A DNA stretch of 64,000 nucleotides from Anastrepha obliqua. Lineage: Eukaryota > Arthropoda > Insecta > Diptera > Tephritidae. The notes under the pieces were generated by a model. That model had not been told where the DNA came from. It was given only the letters and a program-made list of their open reading frames with translations, and did no database searches. Every line of letters begins with the position of its first letter. The first letter of the stretch is position 1. The translations under genes were made by a program, and so were the position numbers. The stretch covers positions 127,657,784-127,721,783 of the forward strand of contig NC_072893.1 in assembly GCF_027943255.1 (NCBI RefSeq), in the 5' to 3' direction. Positions 34,784-46,113 of the stretch are shown here, piece by piece.

Positions 34784-35668
34784 GAGATAGTTGAACAAAT
34801 ACATAGAAGAGCACATAGAAATTATAGAAATAATATAAAAGAACTCTCTGAGAGCTATTACTGGCCTAACATGAAAGATATGGCAAAGAAGGCAGCACAA
34901 ATATGTGAGATATGTAAAAAATGTAAATACGACAGACGACCGAATAAATTACTTTACGGAAAAACACCAATACCAAATGAAGTAGGTACACATTTGCACA
35001 TGGATACATTTTTTATGGACAACCAAACATATATAACTACAGTAGACAGATACTCAAAATTCTGCTATATAAGAAAAATACCAGATAGGAAAAACTCATA
35101 CATATATTTGAATGAAATATTATCACAAATATTCCCATACGCAACGAACCTAACAACCGATAACGACCCCACATACGTTAATGTAATAGCAAAATCCCTA
35201 TACGATCGACTACATATACAGCACACAGCAGTGCCACCACAACATTCGACAACGAACGGTCAAGTAGAGCGGACACACAGCACAATAGTGGAACTAACTA
35301 ACTTACTAGTAAAGGAAACCAAAGGTAAGCACGAAGAGGTGATATTCGAAGCAGTACGACAGTACAATAAAACCATTCACTCGGTCACAGGACATAAACC
35401 CGAGGACGTGTTTTTCAACAGAGGAGGATACGACTATAAAGTCATCGGAAATAGAATTCGTTATAATCAAGAAAGAGATATCACCCAACAGAAGGCACCG
35501 AACAAACAAATTACTTACAAGAAAGGAGATATTATTTACGTTAAGAGAAGCCGAAGAAATAAAAAACACGATAGATTCATAAAAAAAATAATTGAACAGG
35601 ATAACGGTAAAACAGTCACAACAACTGATAATAGAATAATACACAAAGATAACATCCGTACGAACTAG
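34784..35668 (+). pseudogene. errantivirus pol: integrase part
   Basis: In the same frame as the pol part left of the insertion. The zinc-binding region has HRRAH ... CEICKKC. The catalytic triad is visible as HMDTFFMD, TTDNDPTY and NGQVERTH. A Lys/Arg-rich C-terminus ends at 35668, three bases before env. It is cut off from its start by the nested element. Confidence 0.9.
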
Positions 35669-35670
35669 AA

Positions 35671-37041
35671 ATGAATCTCATAATAATAATAATCTTGATG
35701 TGCATAAACAGAATTAGTTCAGACACAAATATTACAAACCTTAAAGGAAAAGATTACATATTAATAGAAACGAATCCAGCTTTTATATTTGATAGCTATG
35801 ATTATTTATATCATATTACAAATTTAACTAGAATATTAACACCATACCAAAATGTATTAAACTCAAAATATAATTTAGATTCAAATCCTGAAGTGAAAAT
35901 ATTACACCAAAAAATTGAAATATTAATAAAACAGATAAATCCAGTTAATAGATTTAGAAGAGGATTAAACGCATTAGGGACAATATTAAAATGGATAACG
36001 GGCACACCAGACCACGATGATGAAGTAGAGATACAGACAAGAATTAATCAATTAATTGAGGGACACAATAAACAAAAAATAATAAATAGTAATTTCGAAA
36101 AAATTTTAAAGACATTAAACCCCAAAGATTTCTCTGAAAAATTAATACTCACAGAAGTCTACAATGAACTAAATACTCTCCTAACTACAATTAATTTAGC
36201 AAAAAATAACAACTTCCTGTCAACTTCATTAGACTTAGAAGAAATCACAGAAATCATTGCGAAAGAAAAAACAAATGTTTTAACCATAAATATTTTAGAA
36301 TACGCAGAAATTAAAATTGTTAAATTCGAACAAAACTTTATAACAGTTTACAAATACCCAAAAATCAAAGAAAAATGTGAACAATTCTACATCCACTCAT
36401 TAGCTTCAAAAAAAGGAAAATTAATTATGGATAAAAATATTGCTTTATGCAAAGGAAATCAATACGTAAGAATCAATAAATGTAAAGATTTTATAGATCA
36501 AACTATATGTAAGCAGAATAAAAGGGACGAATGTACAATACAAATATTAGAGAAAAATAATGCTCAATGTAAAATGATAAAAGAAAAAAATCCACCCTTT
36601 ATTAATTATGGTAACGGAAACATTATTATTAGCGGATTAAATATATTAAACAACGAGATTTTAGATGGAGATTTTTTAATTTATTTCAAACCCAATATAA
36701 CATTAAATAATGAAGAATATATAAACATTAAGGAAACTATGGTAAAAATACTCCATAAAAAGCATAAAGAAAATCTAGATATATTAGAATACTTAGAATC
36801 TCAATCAGAATACAAATTCAATAATCTAGACGAAATATCATCCATATTTGTACCAATTGAACAAAATCCAATTAAGGCTACATTTATAACTATATTAATT
36901 ATAACCCTATTAATCACAATAACCAAACTATTATTAGAATTTAGAGTAAGGAGAAGGAATATACTTTATCAAAGAGCACTAATACAATGTCAAAAAGACC
37001 ATGAAGAAAGAAAACAAAAATTACAAGAGTCCAAATTGTAA
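35671..37041 (+). CDS. errantivirus envelope glycoprotein, frame intact
   Basis: 456 codons from ATG. The first 17 or so residues are a hydrophobic signal peptide. A basic cleavage-like motif lies near residue 95, followed by a Gly/Ala-rich segment in the position of the fusion peptide of gypsy-type envelopes. Two Cys-rich stretches lie in the C-terminal half. A transmembrane segment near 405-425 precedes a basic tail. Composition is as AT-rich as pol. The frame is undamaged although gag and pol are not. Expression in this copy would need splicing, which cannot be judged here. Confidence 0.88.
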   Translation: MNLIIIIILMCINRISSDTNITNLKGKDYILIETNPAFIFDSYDYLYHITNLTRILTPYQNVLNSKYNLDSNPEVKILHQKIEILIKQINPVNRFRRGLNALGTILKWITGTPDHDDEVEIQTRINQLIEGHNKQKIINSNFEKILKTLNPKDFSEKLILTEVYNELNTLLTTINLAKNNNFLSTSLDLEEITEIIAKEKTNVLTINILEYAEIKIVKFEQNFITVYKYPKIKEKCEQFYIHSLASKKGKLIMDKNIALCKGNQYVRINKCKDFIDQTICKQNKRDECTIQILEKNNAQCKMIKEKNPPFINYGNGNIIISGLNILNNEILDGDFLIYFKPNITLNNEEYINIKETMVKILHKKHKENLDILEYLESQSEYKFNNLDEISSIFVPIEQNPIKATFITILIITLLITITKLLLEFRVRRRNILYQRALIQCQKDHEERKQKLQESKL

Positions 37042-37059
37042 ATGAGGACATTTAATTTT

Positions 37060-37071
37060 AAGAGGGAGGAG
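37060..37071 (+). other. polypurine tract
   Basis: AAGAGGGAGGAG lies directly before the 3' LTR, the usual plus-strand primer position. Confidence 0.75.
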
Positions 37072-37445
37072 AGTTAGTGTAACAGAAAACACACTACTGT
37101 ACCGATTACATCATCCAATGTATGATACGGAATCAGTAGTTTACATAAAAATATTCCTAATCAGTAGTTTACATAAAAATATTCCTATTCAGTAGTTTAC
37201 ATAAAAATATTCCTATTCAGCAAATAGTAAACAAAATAAACATTATCAGCAAATAGTATATTTCTATTATCAGCAAACAATTAACAAAAGAAACCAGAGC
37301 CTATAAATAGACGATTAAGCATAGAAATAAGTCAGTCTTATAATATACTGAAGCATGTGTACTTCAGTTTATAATTGACATAAGTACATATTGATACAAA
37401 TAAACTATATCTTTTTATTTAAACATCAAAAGTACTTATTTAATT
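37072..37445 (+). repeat. 3' LTR
   Basis: 374 bp, matching the 5' LTR base for base on my reading, including the three tandem 28-30-bp units. It is followed by the target duplication CGCA. Confidence 0.93.
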
Positions 37446-37796
37446 CGCACACATATAAAGTTCTTGTCAAACAATGCTTGACCGTAACCAGAGGCCATTA
37501 CTCTGCAATTTCTAGGCGCTTTCAAATGTGTGTGTGTATGAGGTGAGGTATGCCAACAAAAATTTTAAATAATGAATTGGAAGAAGTAAAAACTTGCCTA
37601 TTACAAAATTTGGTTACAGTAAAAACTAAAAATTGGGTTAATTTACTTATTGAATTTACATCTTATATATAAAATAAAGTCAACTTTTTGTGTGTGTTCG
37701 CTAACCGGCCGTGTTTTTGCACCGAATTAAACCAAACTTACGCACATTGTTAAGTAGGTATTGAAGATGGTTTACGTATGGTTTGGATGCCTATTG

Positions 37797-38345
37797 GTGG
37801 ATAGGGCTCGAGATATAGGTCAAAACGTGGACCCGGGTAACCTTCGGATGTGTATGTACAATATGGGTATCAAATGGAAGCTGTTGGTGAATGCTTTAGT
37901 ACAGAGTATTTTTCATGCCGCTCCGTGACTAGGGTCTCGAGATAGAGACCAAAACGTGGAGTCTAGAATGTGTTTGTACAATATGGATATCAAATGGAAG
38001 CTGTTGGTGAATGCTTTAGTTCAGAGTATTTTTCATGCCGTTCCGTGACTAGGGTCTCGATATAGAGACCAAAACGTGGAACCTAGAATGTGTTTGTACA
38101 ATATGGATATCAAATTGAAGCTGTTGGTGAATGCTTTAGTACAAAGTATTTTTCATGCCGCTCCGTGACTGGGGTCTCGAGATATAGGTCAAAATGTGGA
38201 CCCGGGTAACATTTGGTTGTGTATGTACAATATGGGCATCAAATGAAAGCTGTCGATAAGTGCTTTAATACGGGGTAATTTTTATACCTATTGATGACTA
38301 GGGTCTCGAAATATATGCCAAATCGTGGACCCGCCGTGTCTTTGC
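37797..38345 (+). repeat. about four to five tandem 120-bp units
   Basis: Units carry CAATATGGRTATCAAATGGA at 37859, 37979, 38099 and 38227, with spacing of 120, 120 and 128 bp. They also carry GGGTCTCGAGATA and CAAAACGTGGA. They lie inside the Helitron, flanked on both sides by ACCGAATTAAACCAAACTTA. Confidence 0.85.
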
Positions 38346-38774
38346 GCCGAATTAAACCAAACTTACACACATTTTTAACACTTGATGATCATGAAAAAAG
38401 AATATTTTTTTTTTAATTTCAAATCAACGCAAATGAAAAACTAAGAAACAATCGTCAAAAACAAAAAAGAAATTTATTATTTTTTCAATTAACAATCGCT
38501 CACGTGCTTATATTTTTCTTATACATTTAGGAATTTTTACATGGTAAATTGGAATTAATTAATGTAAGTTTTCATCAAATTTAGTGGATTTATTTTTTCG
38601 GTTCATATGCGATAAACTACGTTGCACCATGAGTGAATCAAATGATAAAAAAAAATAAAAAAACAAAAAATATAATCCACAAAATTTCAGAATACCATAA
38701 TTACAATAATGTTTATTACAGTTTATGTTTTATATGTTTATCTTAGTCGCTCGACAAATAATAATAGGCGCATG

Positions 38775-39254
38775 AGAAATGCTCGGAATAACGCGACATC
38801 AGAAGAACGTCAAGAAGAAAATGAAGCAAATCGGCAACGAATGGCACGGTCCAGATCAAATCGACCAAGAGACATCAATTTGAACAAAGCTGCTATGTAA
38901 CGGAACTAGACTTGTAGTCAAACGATTGATGAATAATGTTATCGAAGCAAATATTTTAATTGCAAATTCAAGAATGAAGACGTTCTAATACCGAGAACTC
39001 CAATGATTCCACCTGAATTGCCATTTGAATTCAAGCGTTTGCAACTGCCCATTCGTTTAGCATTTGCAATAACTATCAATAAATCACAAGGGCAAACTTT
39101 AGAAATATGCGGGATGAATTTAGAAGAACCGGTATTCACCCATGGTCAACTATACGTTGGCTGTTCACGTGTTGGGAAGCCAACAGCATTATATATTTAC
39201 TCAAAAACAAATAGAAAAACAAAAAATATTGTTTATGCCAAAGCGCTTGAATAA
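38775..39254 (+). pseudogene. Helitron Rep-helicase fragments
   Basis: 38775-38900 encodes a Glu/Arg/Asn-rich stretch like the region before the Helitron Rep domain. 39003-39254 encodes the C-terminal end of the Pif1-like helicase: AFAITINKSQGQTLE (motif V) and YVGCSRVGKP (motif VI). The Rep nuclease and most of the helicase are missing. It is not a functional gene. Confidence 0.85.
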
Positions 39255-39479
39255 AGAATAAAGAAATAAATAATATGAAAACCATATCTTTTCTGTTCTA
39301 AACCATATCTATTCTATTTTAGTGTGCCCAGCGAAGCGGGCGGGGTTTACTAGTATAATATAAATGACTCGGTGCTTCACCTAAGCGCTTTATTTTAATT
39401 CCCCCGGATCTCCCATTCACCGAATATCGCGTTATAGGAATCCAATGGCCACCCATTGCAGACGCAGAGTACAAGTTGG

Positions 39480-39610
39480 CTTATGTCTAGTCGGCCCTGA
39501 CATACATATGTCTGACATGTGAAGGTACCCCGCACATCATTCACAGATACTTTCGGTCTACTTATCTAGCAACACTCTTCCCATGGACCCACATCGTCGA
39601 AACAGATTAA
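39480..39610 (+). repeat. degenerate LINE 3' fragment
   Basis: Resembles the C-terminal zinc-motif region of the LINE at 28010-28130 (TGACATGTGAAGGTACCCCG, GACCCACATCGTCGAAACAG), with many differences. Confidence 0.65.
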
Positions 39611-39810
39611 CCATGAGGATCGATGACTTTATTAAGCTTTCTACCAGTTTACAATCACTAATGATTACAATTAAATACAATGGAAAATATACGGTGGCAT
39701 CTCTTCAAAGTTATTTTTTGTACGTACTATACCTGTTTTTAATTCGTAATATAAATATCGTTTAAATTGAATGTGCAATTAAGTACAACGGTTTGACAGC
39801 TGAAGCGGAA

Positions 39811-41511
39811 ATGTTCATCGAGGAGGTACAAATTTAATTTATTACCTATTAGTGTAACACAAAGGGCCAACATTTTCTTTACAGATAGAAATCTACAATA
39901 TACTTGCCTGTGCGCATGTGAAGTTGCAATTTAAACAAAACCACAGTGCAGTTTATATTGTTCAAGGCGGGAACAATTGTCCAATTCGATGTGCGGTTAG
40001 CACTGCACTTAAATTTATTTGTAGCGGGCAATATGCAAGTATTGAATCACTAGCTCACTTCAAAAATCTTCACGAAGGGTATGCTCGAGTAATTCTACTC
40101 TTTCCGAAAGGAGTTGCTGACGAAACAATTTCAGTGAGTGCAGAAACAAGGGCCAATAATGATTTCGAAAGTGATAGCGACAGTGATGCGCCGTGCACAT
40201 CAGAGCAGGCGCTACTTCGAGAACAACGACGAAAGCATAATCAAAAGACAAAAAAAGCGAAGGAAGAAAGACATCAACAAGTATTCCATAGAGTTGACGC
40301 ATTGCGTGACTTCCGCTATAGTCCAGAGATGATCGAATATTCCATTGATGATGGTGTGAAGCAAAAGTGCAGCATATATGCATTCCAGGGAAAATTTCGC
40401 ACAAATATTGACTACATATTGCAACAAACTCAGGTATCTCGAAAAGCATTCACCGGTAACTGGTTGCAGTTTTTTACTACAAAATTGAATGGTTGCATGA
40501 ATCGAGAGTGAGTATAAGACTATAAATGGAATGTGAAGTATTTTCTCTCGTTTAATTAATTTCGTCTTGTCAAAGGAAGGAAATAGCGAAATTATTTGGA
40601 CAGTTTGTACAACTATTTTTAAAAAATTACTACAAGGAATATGATCTACTTTCCAAATTGACAACCTGTTGCATTATTGGACAGACAGCTTTAGACGTTA
40701 TATTGGCGACGGATGCCTTAAAGATTTTCAGTGATGTACGCATTACATTTGAGTTTATTACTTGCATGGAGTACACAGTATGGTTTTTAATCCCATACAA
40801 AGGACGTTATGTATCTGTGCAAGAAGTGGTAAATATTACATACTGACTATTTTTTAAATATAACATTTTAAACTTATATCCCATCCCAGAGTCTGGAAAA
40901 CTTTAAATTCGAAAATATCTCCACATGCATAAAACTAAAACATAGCGAAAATCAAAGCAGAGAGTATGTATGGTCAGATGCCCAAAATGCAGTCCAGGAC
41001 CTATTATTTATTGCTTTCCAACTGGTGATATGTTTTCACCACAAAAGGGGTATTGTGTACTTGCAAGATGAATTAAATACGGTAAGTGAGGTCGGTGTTA
41101 TTTTTAGTATGATTCATTTGTACTAAATATTTTATGTCGTAGATAAAGGAATATCAAACTATGCAACTAGTAATTGCGGCTTATTTGCAAAATGATGGCA
41201 CCGACAGAAACGTAAAAAATATTCGTTTATTTAGAATACATATAAAAATACATTTTTTATTATTTTTAATTTAGTTTTTGCCCTCCAAAAATTATTTACA
41301 ACGAATCCTAGAGGCCTGCAATAAAATGAAAATTACTGCAATCATTGACTACCCAGGTGGCTTACCAGTAACACCGATAAGTGGAAATTTAATAAAATGT
41401 TTCAAGGACGAGTACAGTGGCGAATGGGAATTAAAAGTGGAAGATAACTGTAATTCTTGTCAGGCTGCCGAAGTGATCAGTGTGCTGGAAGAAGGCCTAA
41501 AAACTGATTAG
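39811..41511 (+). CDS. uncharacterised six-exon gene, about 462 aa
   Basis: I do not recognise this protein. The exon model is 39811-39825, 39885-40507, 40576-40828, 40890-41081, 41143-41211 and 41275-41511. Every donor is GT and every acceptor AG, and the reading phases fit throughout (0, 2, 0, 0, 0). The first exon is only five codons (MFIEE). The second encodes a conserved-looking globular start (HSAVYIVQGGNNCPI), then an acidic Ser/Asp patch, then a Lys/Arg/Glu-rich stretch near 120-140 that may be helical. The later exons are mixed alpha/beta with scattered Cys. No membrane segment or signal peptide is seen. Its introns are all under 70 bp. The consistent phases over six exons are the main evidence that it is a real gene. 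Confidence 0.75.
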
Positions 41512-42455
41512 CAGCGATAAATAACCAAATCGTCAGAATAGCAAAGCAGGCGACATTTTGTATTTGTTGGTTAGTTATAATAATGCAATACATGAGTAAA
41601 ATATTTTTAAATTAATATTTCCCCAATCCTGATTTTATTTTAATCATCCCTTAATAGATACGAACTGAACTGTTGATAAATAAGTTATATAACTAATATA
41701 TATATATATATGTATACATTCATATGAATGTCAACCAAGTTGTAAATAAAGTAAATTTAATTTGAAAATTTTTCAACCATACGCTGAGTTGAAAAGTTTG
41801 CACAAAATATGCTCGATACGATAGTAGGTGTGATCCAATGTTTAATGATCGTCTTATTTTTGGCCATTAGCTTGGCAGCACTGTATTTGTAATTTGTACC
41901 ACTGATAATTGGATGTATGCATAAATATGAAGTTATATGAAACAAGTTAGAGAAGTTTTTATTTCAAAGATAAATTACGTGTTGAATGAGGTTTCTTGGA
42001 AAAAATGTTACTGCTACGCTATTAAGAAAAAACCATCACGGTATTAGTTCTTTAATGACGATGATTTTTATTTGAAATATCGTTGCCCTGAAACGTGTCT
42101 TTAAAGTTTTATCTTCAATGCTGTCATGTTGTGTAGAATATATTCACATAGTATTATTTCGACAATTGAGTTAAAATCTGTATTTTCCTTGAAATTAAGT
42201 ATGGTTTCAATCTTTTGTTTTAAGTACGACAGTATTTTCGACAACAAATGTTGTAGAAGAATGTAGAAAATTATGTTTTTTCTTCCTTGTACTATCAAAC
42301 ACACAAGTTTTCTATCAGTGCTGCCCTCAGAGGTAAAATTGATTCTTGAAGTGAAATGATCGTGATACTGAGCTGGAGAACCTAATAAAATTTGAAAAAT
42401 ATATCTATGAGGGATCTTCATACCGAGCACGTTGATAAGGTAATGTCATGGGAAT

Positions 42456-42456
<1 letters not shown>
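41512..42456. other. intergenic downstream of the six-exon gene
   Basis: AT-rich with a short TATATA run near 41700. Frames on the minus strand (41757-41945, 42101-42430) have no recognisable features. Confidence 0.4.
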
Positions 42457-42489
<33 letters not shown>

Positions 42490-42700
42490 GCCCAGCATGT
42501 GAAGGCACCCCGCACGACACTAACCACCTTTTCACATGCCCCAACAAACCCACTCATCTAACACCCCTCTCCCTCTGGACCCAACCCGTCGAAACAGCCA
42601 GTTTCCTGGGCCTACCGTTAGATGAGCTACACGAAGACGACCGGTAACTTACATAACACTGACAGGGCAAAGATACTGCTACAACAACAAAAACAACATA
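42457..42700 (+). repeat. 32-base T tract joined to a LINE 3' end
   Basis: T-run at 42457-42488 followed at once by GGCCCAGCATGTGAAGGCAC and about 200 bp closely matching the 3' end of the LINE at 28015-28215. It ends CTGCTACAACAACAAAAACA. It is a 5'-truncated copy of the same LINE family. Confidence 0.8.
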
Positions 42701-43521
42701 AGCTAATTGGCAGTTTTACGCATATTTCGTTTTTGTAAATCCAACGAAAGCGCCTAACGCCTCGGTGGCAAACTGAATTTCTGATCGCCAGTTGGCAAAA
42801 TAGCAATCAGCTGATTGGCAATTAGTATTTGATGGCCAGCTGCGAAGTTTAACTTTAAAATATCATACAGTGAAGAACGAAAGTAAATAATTTTGAAGTA
42901 AAAAATGAAATAGATTGAAGAAAAGAAGTGAAGAATAAAAGTAAGTAATTTTGTAGCCAAAAATTAAAAAAAATTGAATAGAAAATATGTACTGTTAGGT
43001 GAATTTTGTAGAGTTAATTGAGATCTTACAAAGTAACTTGGTTCGGACTGCTTTTTATTAACTGTTTAATAATTTTTACTTTCTCGCTATATTTCGACAT
43101 TTTTAGTTTTTCTGGTTTAAATTATAATTGCATATAATAAAATTGCTATAATTCAAAGCATTATCAAACTAACTGAAAGAAGTCAAAAAGGTCGCTCACG
43201 GCAACCACATTTGCCACACAATCAATAAACTGCCAAAGTAATGAAATTGATTTGAGTACCCCTAAAGAATATCACAAATATTATACAATATGAAGAAATT
43301 GCATGCACATACATATTTGTGCATAAGCGAGCTTATCATGAAAAAGCACACTGAAACTCGATTTGTTTGACGATAGGTACAGAGAACGTTAAATACGTTC
43401 TCTGGTAGGTACGACCTGTATAAACTTGGCCGCACTGAAAAACATTTGTTGTCATTCGGGCAAATAAACAAAATTTGCTTATTAACAGCAAAGCTATTTT
43501 TTGTTTTTTTTTTTGTGAAAA
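42701..43521. other. upstream region of ZF6
   Basis: AT-rich sequence with no gene. It contains the short palindrome at 43380-43404 that is listed separately. Confidence 0.4.
43380..43404. repeat. 25-bp palindrome made of both ends of the CAGAGAACGTT element
   Basis: CAGAGAACGTT, then AAA, then the inverted end. Imperfect direct repeats ATAGGTA and GTAGGTA flank it. It looks like a nearly empty version of the element nested at 32527-34782. Confidence 0.6.
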
Positions 43522-44816
43522 ATGTTGCGAAACTGCACACTGCCTTCAAGTTATGAGCAAGCTCGAACTAGCATAAGATGTGGAGAAATAATTTGTTACG
43601 ACAATGTAAATTTCACTATAATTTGTGTGCTATGCAAAATGAAGCTTTTTGAGTTTGAGGATTTTATGCTGCATTATCAGAACGTACATTTACGGGGAAA
43701 TGCACATGATAGTGATAGCGACATTGATGCGGTTGTCGATGGTGAACTGGAAGCATGCATAAAGGATGAAGAATTTGAAAATGTGGAATACTTGGCTGAA
43801 TTGAACGAATGCGGCGTAAGCCCAGAATCCGAACCCCATCCGGTACGTATTTTGGAAGATGCAGGAGTAATAGAGAGGAAAGATATGCCATCCAAATCAT
43901 CAATCGCAGAAGCAGCTGATAATGGTAATACCATTGAATATGGTAATGCTGCCGATGTTGAGGCTATTTCTAACCGTGATGAATTCGATGACGAAGAAGA
44001 TGTAGATTGGGACGCGAGTAATGGAGACAATGAGAACCATATTTTAAAAAAGGTAAATAAACGTTCAATTGAATGCTAAGTGCCTTCTTAAATCATAAAT
44101 TATTTTAGCCTAGAAAGCCAAAAGAGTACACGTGCGCACATTGCCAAAAAAGTTATACCACCGAACGTATATTGAAGCTTCATATAAATATGAAACACCT
44201 CCGGCCGAAGGACTTTAAATGTGCGCAATGCGATGCCGAGTTTACAGAACAACGTTCTTTGGATTCTCATATGCGGAAAGAACACATAGGCTTCTCGTGT
44301 ACACTATGTGAACGTGTCTATAAAAATTCGCGCTCGTTGCGCGTACACCTGCAATCACACAAAGGTTTAAAAGAATTTATTTGCAAGTATGAGAATTGTG
44401 GGAAAGCATTTGTTACTTCGACACGTCTTAAAGTACACCAAAAAATTCATACAGACGAGAGAAATTACATATGCGAAGTATGCGGTTATCGGACGCGACA
44501 AAAGGATGCATTGGTTGTACACAAGAGAACGCACACGGGGGAAAGACCTTTTGAGTGCACTATTTGTGGACGTCGATTTATCTCAGCCTCACTACTTAAC
44601 GAACACAAACCCATGCATTCTACAGAGCGTCCGCATAAGTGCGATGTATGTGGAGCAGCATTTTCACGCAGCAAAGCACTATATCATCACAAACACTTGC
44701 ACTTAGGTATTAAAAAGTTTGTATGTAAACTATGCGGTAGAGCTTATGCCCAAATGGCGGGATTGGCAGGTCATATGCGTCAGCATAAGGCGGAAGAGCA
44801 GAGTTTTCTAAGTTAA
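43522..44816 (+). CDS. C2H2 zinc-finger protein ZF6, two exons, eight fingers
   Basis: Exon 1 is 43522-44052 (177 codons) and exon 2 is 44109-44816 (235 codons plus stop), 412 aa. The 56-bp intron is phase 0, donor GTAAAT, acceptor TTTTAG. It starts MLRNC. The module is CGEIIC, CVLC, with HYQNVH, followed by a long acidic linker. The eight fingers follow the ZF4/ZF5 blueprint: finger four CKYENC (C-x4-C), finger five CEVCGYRT, and the last finger AYAQMAGLAGHMRQH. The last two fingers are nearly the same as those of ZF4, implying recent duplication or gene conversion although they lie 22 kb apart. An AATAAA follows at 44839. Confidence 0.92.
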
Positions 44817-45051
44817 TTGTAATTGATAATGGACGAAAATAAAAAAAAAAAATCAGTTTACAATAAGTATGTATTTGTGATTGACTAGATTTATTTAGTT
44901 AAGTTTTTTTTTTTAGTTTATAATACAGTAACAAATAATTATTTAATAATAATAATTTAATACTCATAACTTCACTGTTTACATTTAATATTCATAACAT
45001 CATTGGTTACAACAATAAATAGTAGCTATATATATAACATAGTAACTGCAA

Positions 45052-46113
45052 TTATGCCCATACACGTATAGTGTAATCCCAACTGCCAGTAGACAATGCT
45101 GTACCATCTGGTGATACCTGCACACAAGATACCTTATTTTCATGACCGTATAACAGACAAATGCGCTCCGACTTTAGCGTATCCCAGAGATTAACTGTAT
45201 AATCATTATAGCCGGCGAATAACAGACGTCCACTCACAGAGAAGTCTACAGAATTAACACCAAATATGATGCTCTCCTTTGCGAATACAGCTACTTCTCG
45301 GTCGGCACGCATATCAAATAAACGACAACTGCTATCATCTGACCCTGTTGCTATTGCGTCACCACTAGGATGAAACTTAACGGTATTAACGTCTGACTGA
45401 TGACCTTCAAACGATTGAACAACATGGCCTGAGCGCATATCCCAAATGAATGCCATTCGATCACAACTGCCAGATACAAACGTATTTCCGGTTTCGTTTG
45501 GCGCCAAATCAATAGCCATTACATCACCTGAATGACCATGAAAGCTTTGCAATAACTGACCGCTTTCTACATCCCATAATGCACAGGTTGAATCTCCGCT
45601 GCCAGTAAGGATTTGCTGATCGGAATTCGGATATATGCAGCAAGACATGTAGCTAGTATGCGTGCCAACTGTTCGTTTTTTAGCAGCCATTTCATCGTCA
45701 GAAGTAATAGGATACACTGTAACCTTATTATCCAAGCCACCACATGCAACAAAATTGCCCGAAGGTGAATATGCACAAGCCATTATCCATGTAGTGGGCA
45801 TGGTGATAAAATGTTCCTTATTGGTTGTGAAGGCGTCCCAGATAATTAGGCGCCCATCCTGCGATGATGAAATTATGTGACGCTTGTCTGGACTCCAGTC
45901 GGTACATAAAACTTTTGCCTGATGGCCTTTAAGAACTTTACGAGGCTTTATATTTACAAACGCAATTTGCTCGAGTCGCTCTGCTACTGTCCATAAATTA
46001 ATATCGTTTAACTTTGCACGTTCCTCCTCCAGTTTAATTTTCAAATTTTCCGCTTCTTTTAACAAAGTCGCCATCTTTTCACTGGCATTAGCCGTTACAG
46101 TACAATCTGCCAT
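45052..46113 (-). CDS. Gbeta5: G-protein beta-5 subunit (WD40)
   Basis: An unspliced 353-codon gene, the usual length for a short-form G-beta-5. The N-terminal helix ([20 protein letters not shown]) would pair with the G-gamma-like domain of an R7-type RGS protein. Seven WD40 repeats follow, ending in repeats such as [22 protein letters not shown] and [11 protein letters not shown] at the extreme C-terminus. The protein acts at membranes with R7 RGS proteins to speed GTP hydrolysis by G-alpha-o. The resemblance is higher to G-beta-5 than to G-beta-1-type subunits (long spacer before the first repeat, [12 protein letters not shown]). No damage is seen. Confidence 0.95.
   Translation of the reverse strand: MADCTVTANASEKMATLLKEAENLKIKLEEERAKLNDINLWTVAERLEQIAFVNIKPRKVLKGHQAKVLCTDWSPDKRHIISSSQDGRLIIWDAFTTNKEHFITMPTTWIMACAYSPSGNFVACGGLDNKVTVYPITSDDEMAAKKRTVGTHTSYMSCCIYPNSDQQILTGSGDSTCALWDVESGQLLQSFHGHSGDVMAIDLAPNETGNTFVSGSCDRMAFIWDMRSGHVVQSFEGHQSDVNTVKFHPSGDAIATGSDDSSCRLFDMRADREVAVFAKESIIFGVNSVDFSVSGRLLFAGYNDYTVNLWDTLKSERICLLYGHENKVSCVQVSPDGTALSTGSWDYTIRVWA

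Larger units (their letters stand above)
28778..37445 (+). mobile_element. gypsy/errantivirus-type insect endogenous retrovirus
   Basis: Two 374-bp LTRs, which I read as identical, flank gag, pol and env in that order. CGCA is duplicated at 28774-28777 and 37446-37449. Length is 8,668 bp, or 6.4 kb without the nested element at 32527-34782. An env gene after pol marks it as an errantivirus rather than a plain Ty3/gypsy element. Matching LTRs imply a very recent integration. Nevertheless gag is frame-shifted and pol is interrupted, so this copy is defective as read. Confidence 0.95.
37661..39353 (+). mobile_element. Helitron with helicase remnant
   Basis: Begins TCTTATATATAAAATAAAGT after an A and ends CTAG before a T at 39354. 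A GC-rich hairpin (GCCC, loop AGCGAAGC, GGGC) lies about 15 bases before the end, as in Helitrons. No target duplication is present, as expected. The interior holds 120-bp tandem repeats and two short transposase remnants. At 1.7 kb it is far shorter than an autonomous element. Confidence 0.88.

Noticed and set aside
37797..38345. 120-bp tandem array as a satellite or CRISPR-like array
   Set aside because: It lies wholly inside a Helitron and the units are contiguous with no spacers.
38709..39254. Treating the Helitron helicase tail as a host Pif1 gene
   Set aside because: Only motifs V and VI remain and the piece lies between Helitron ends.
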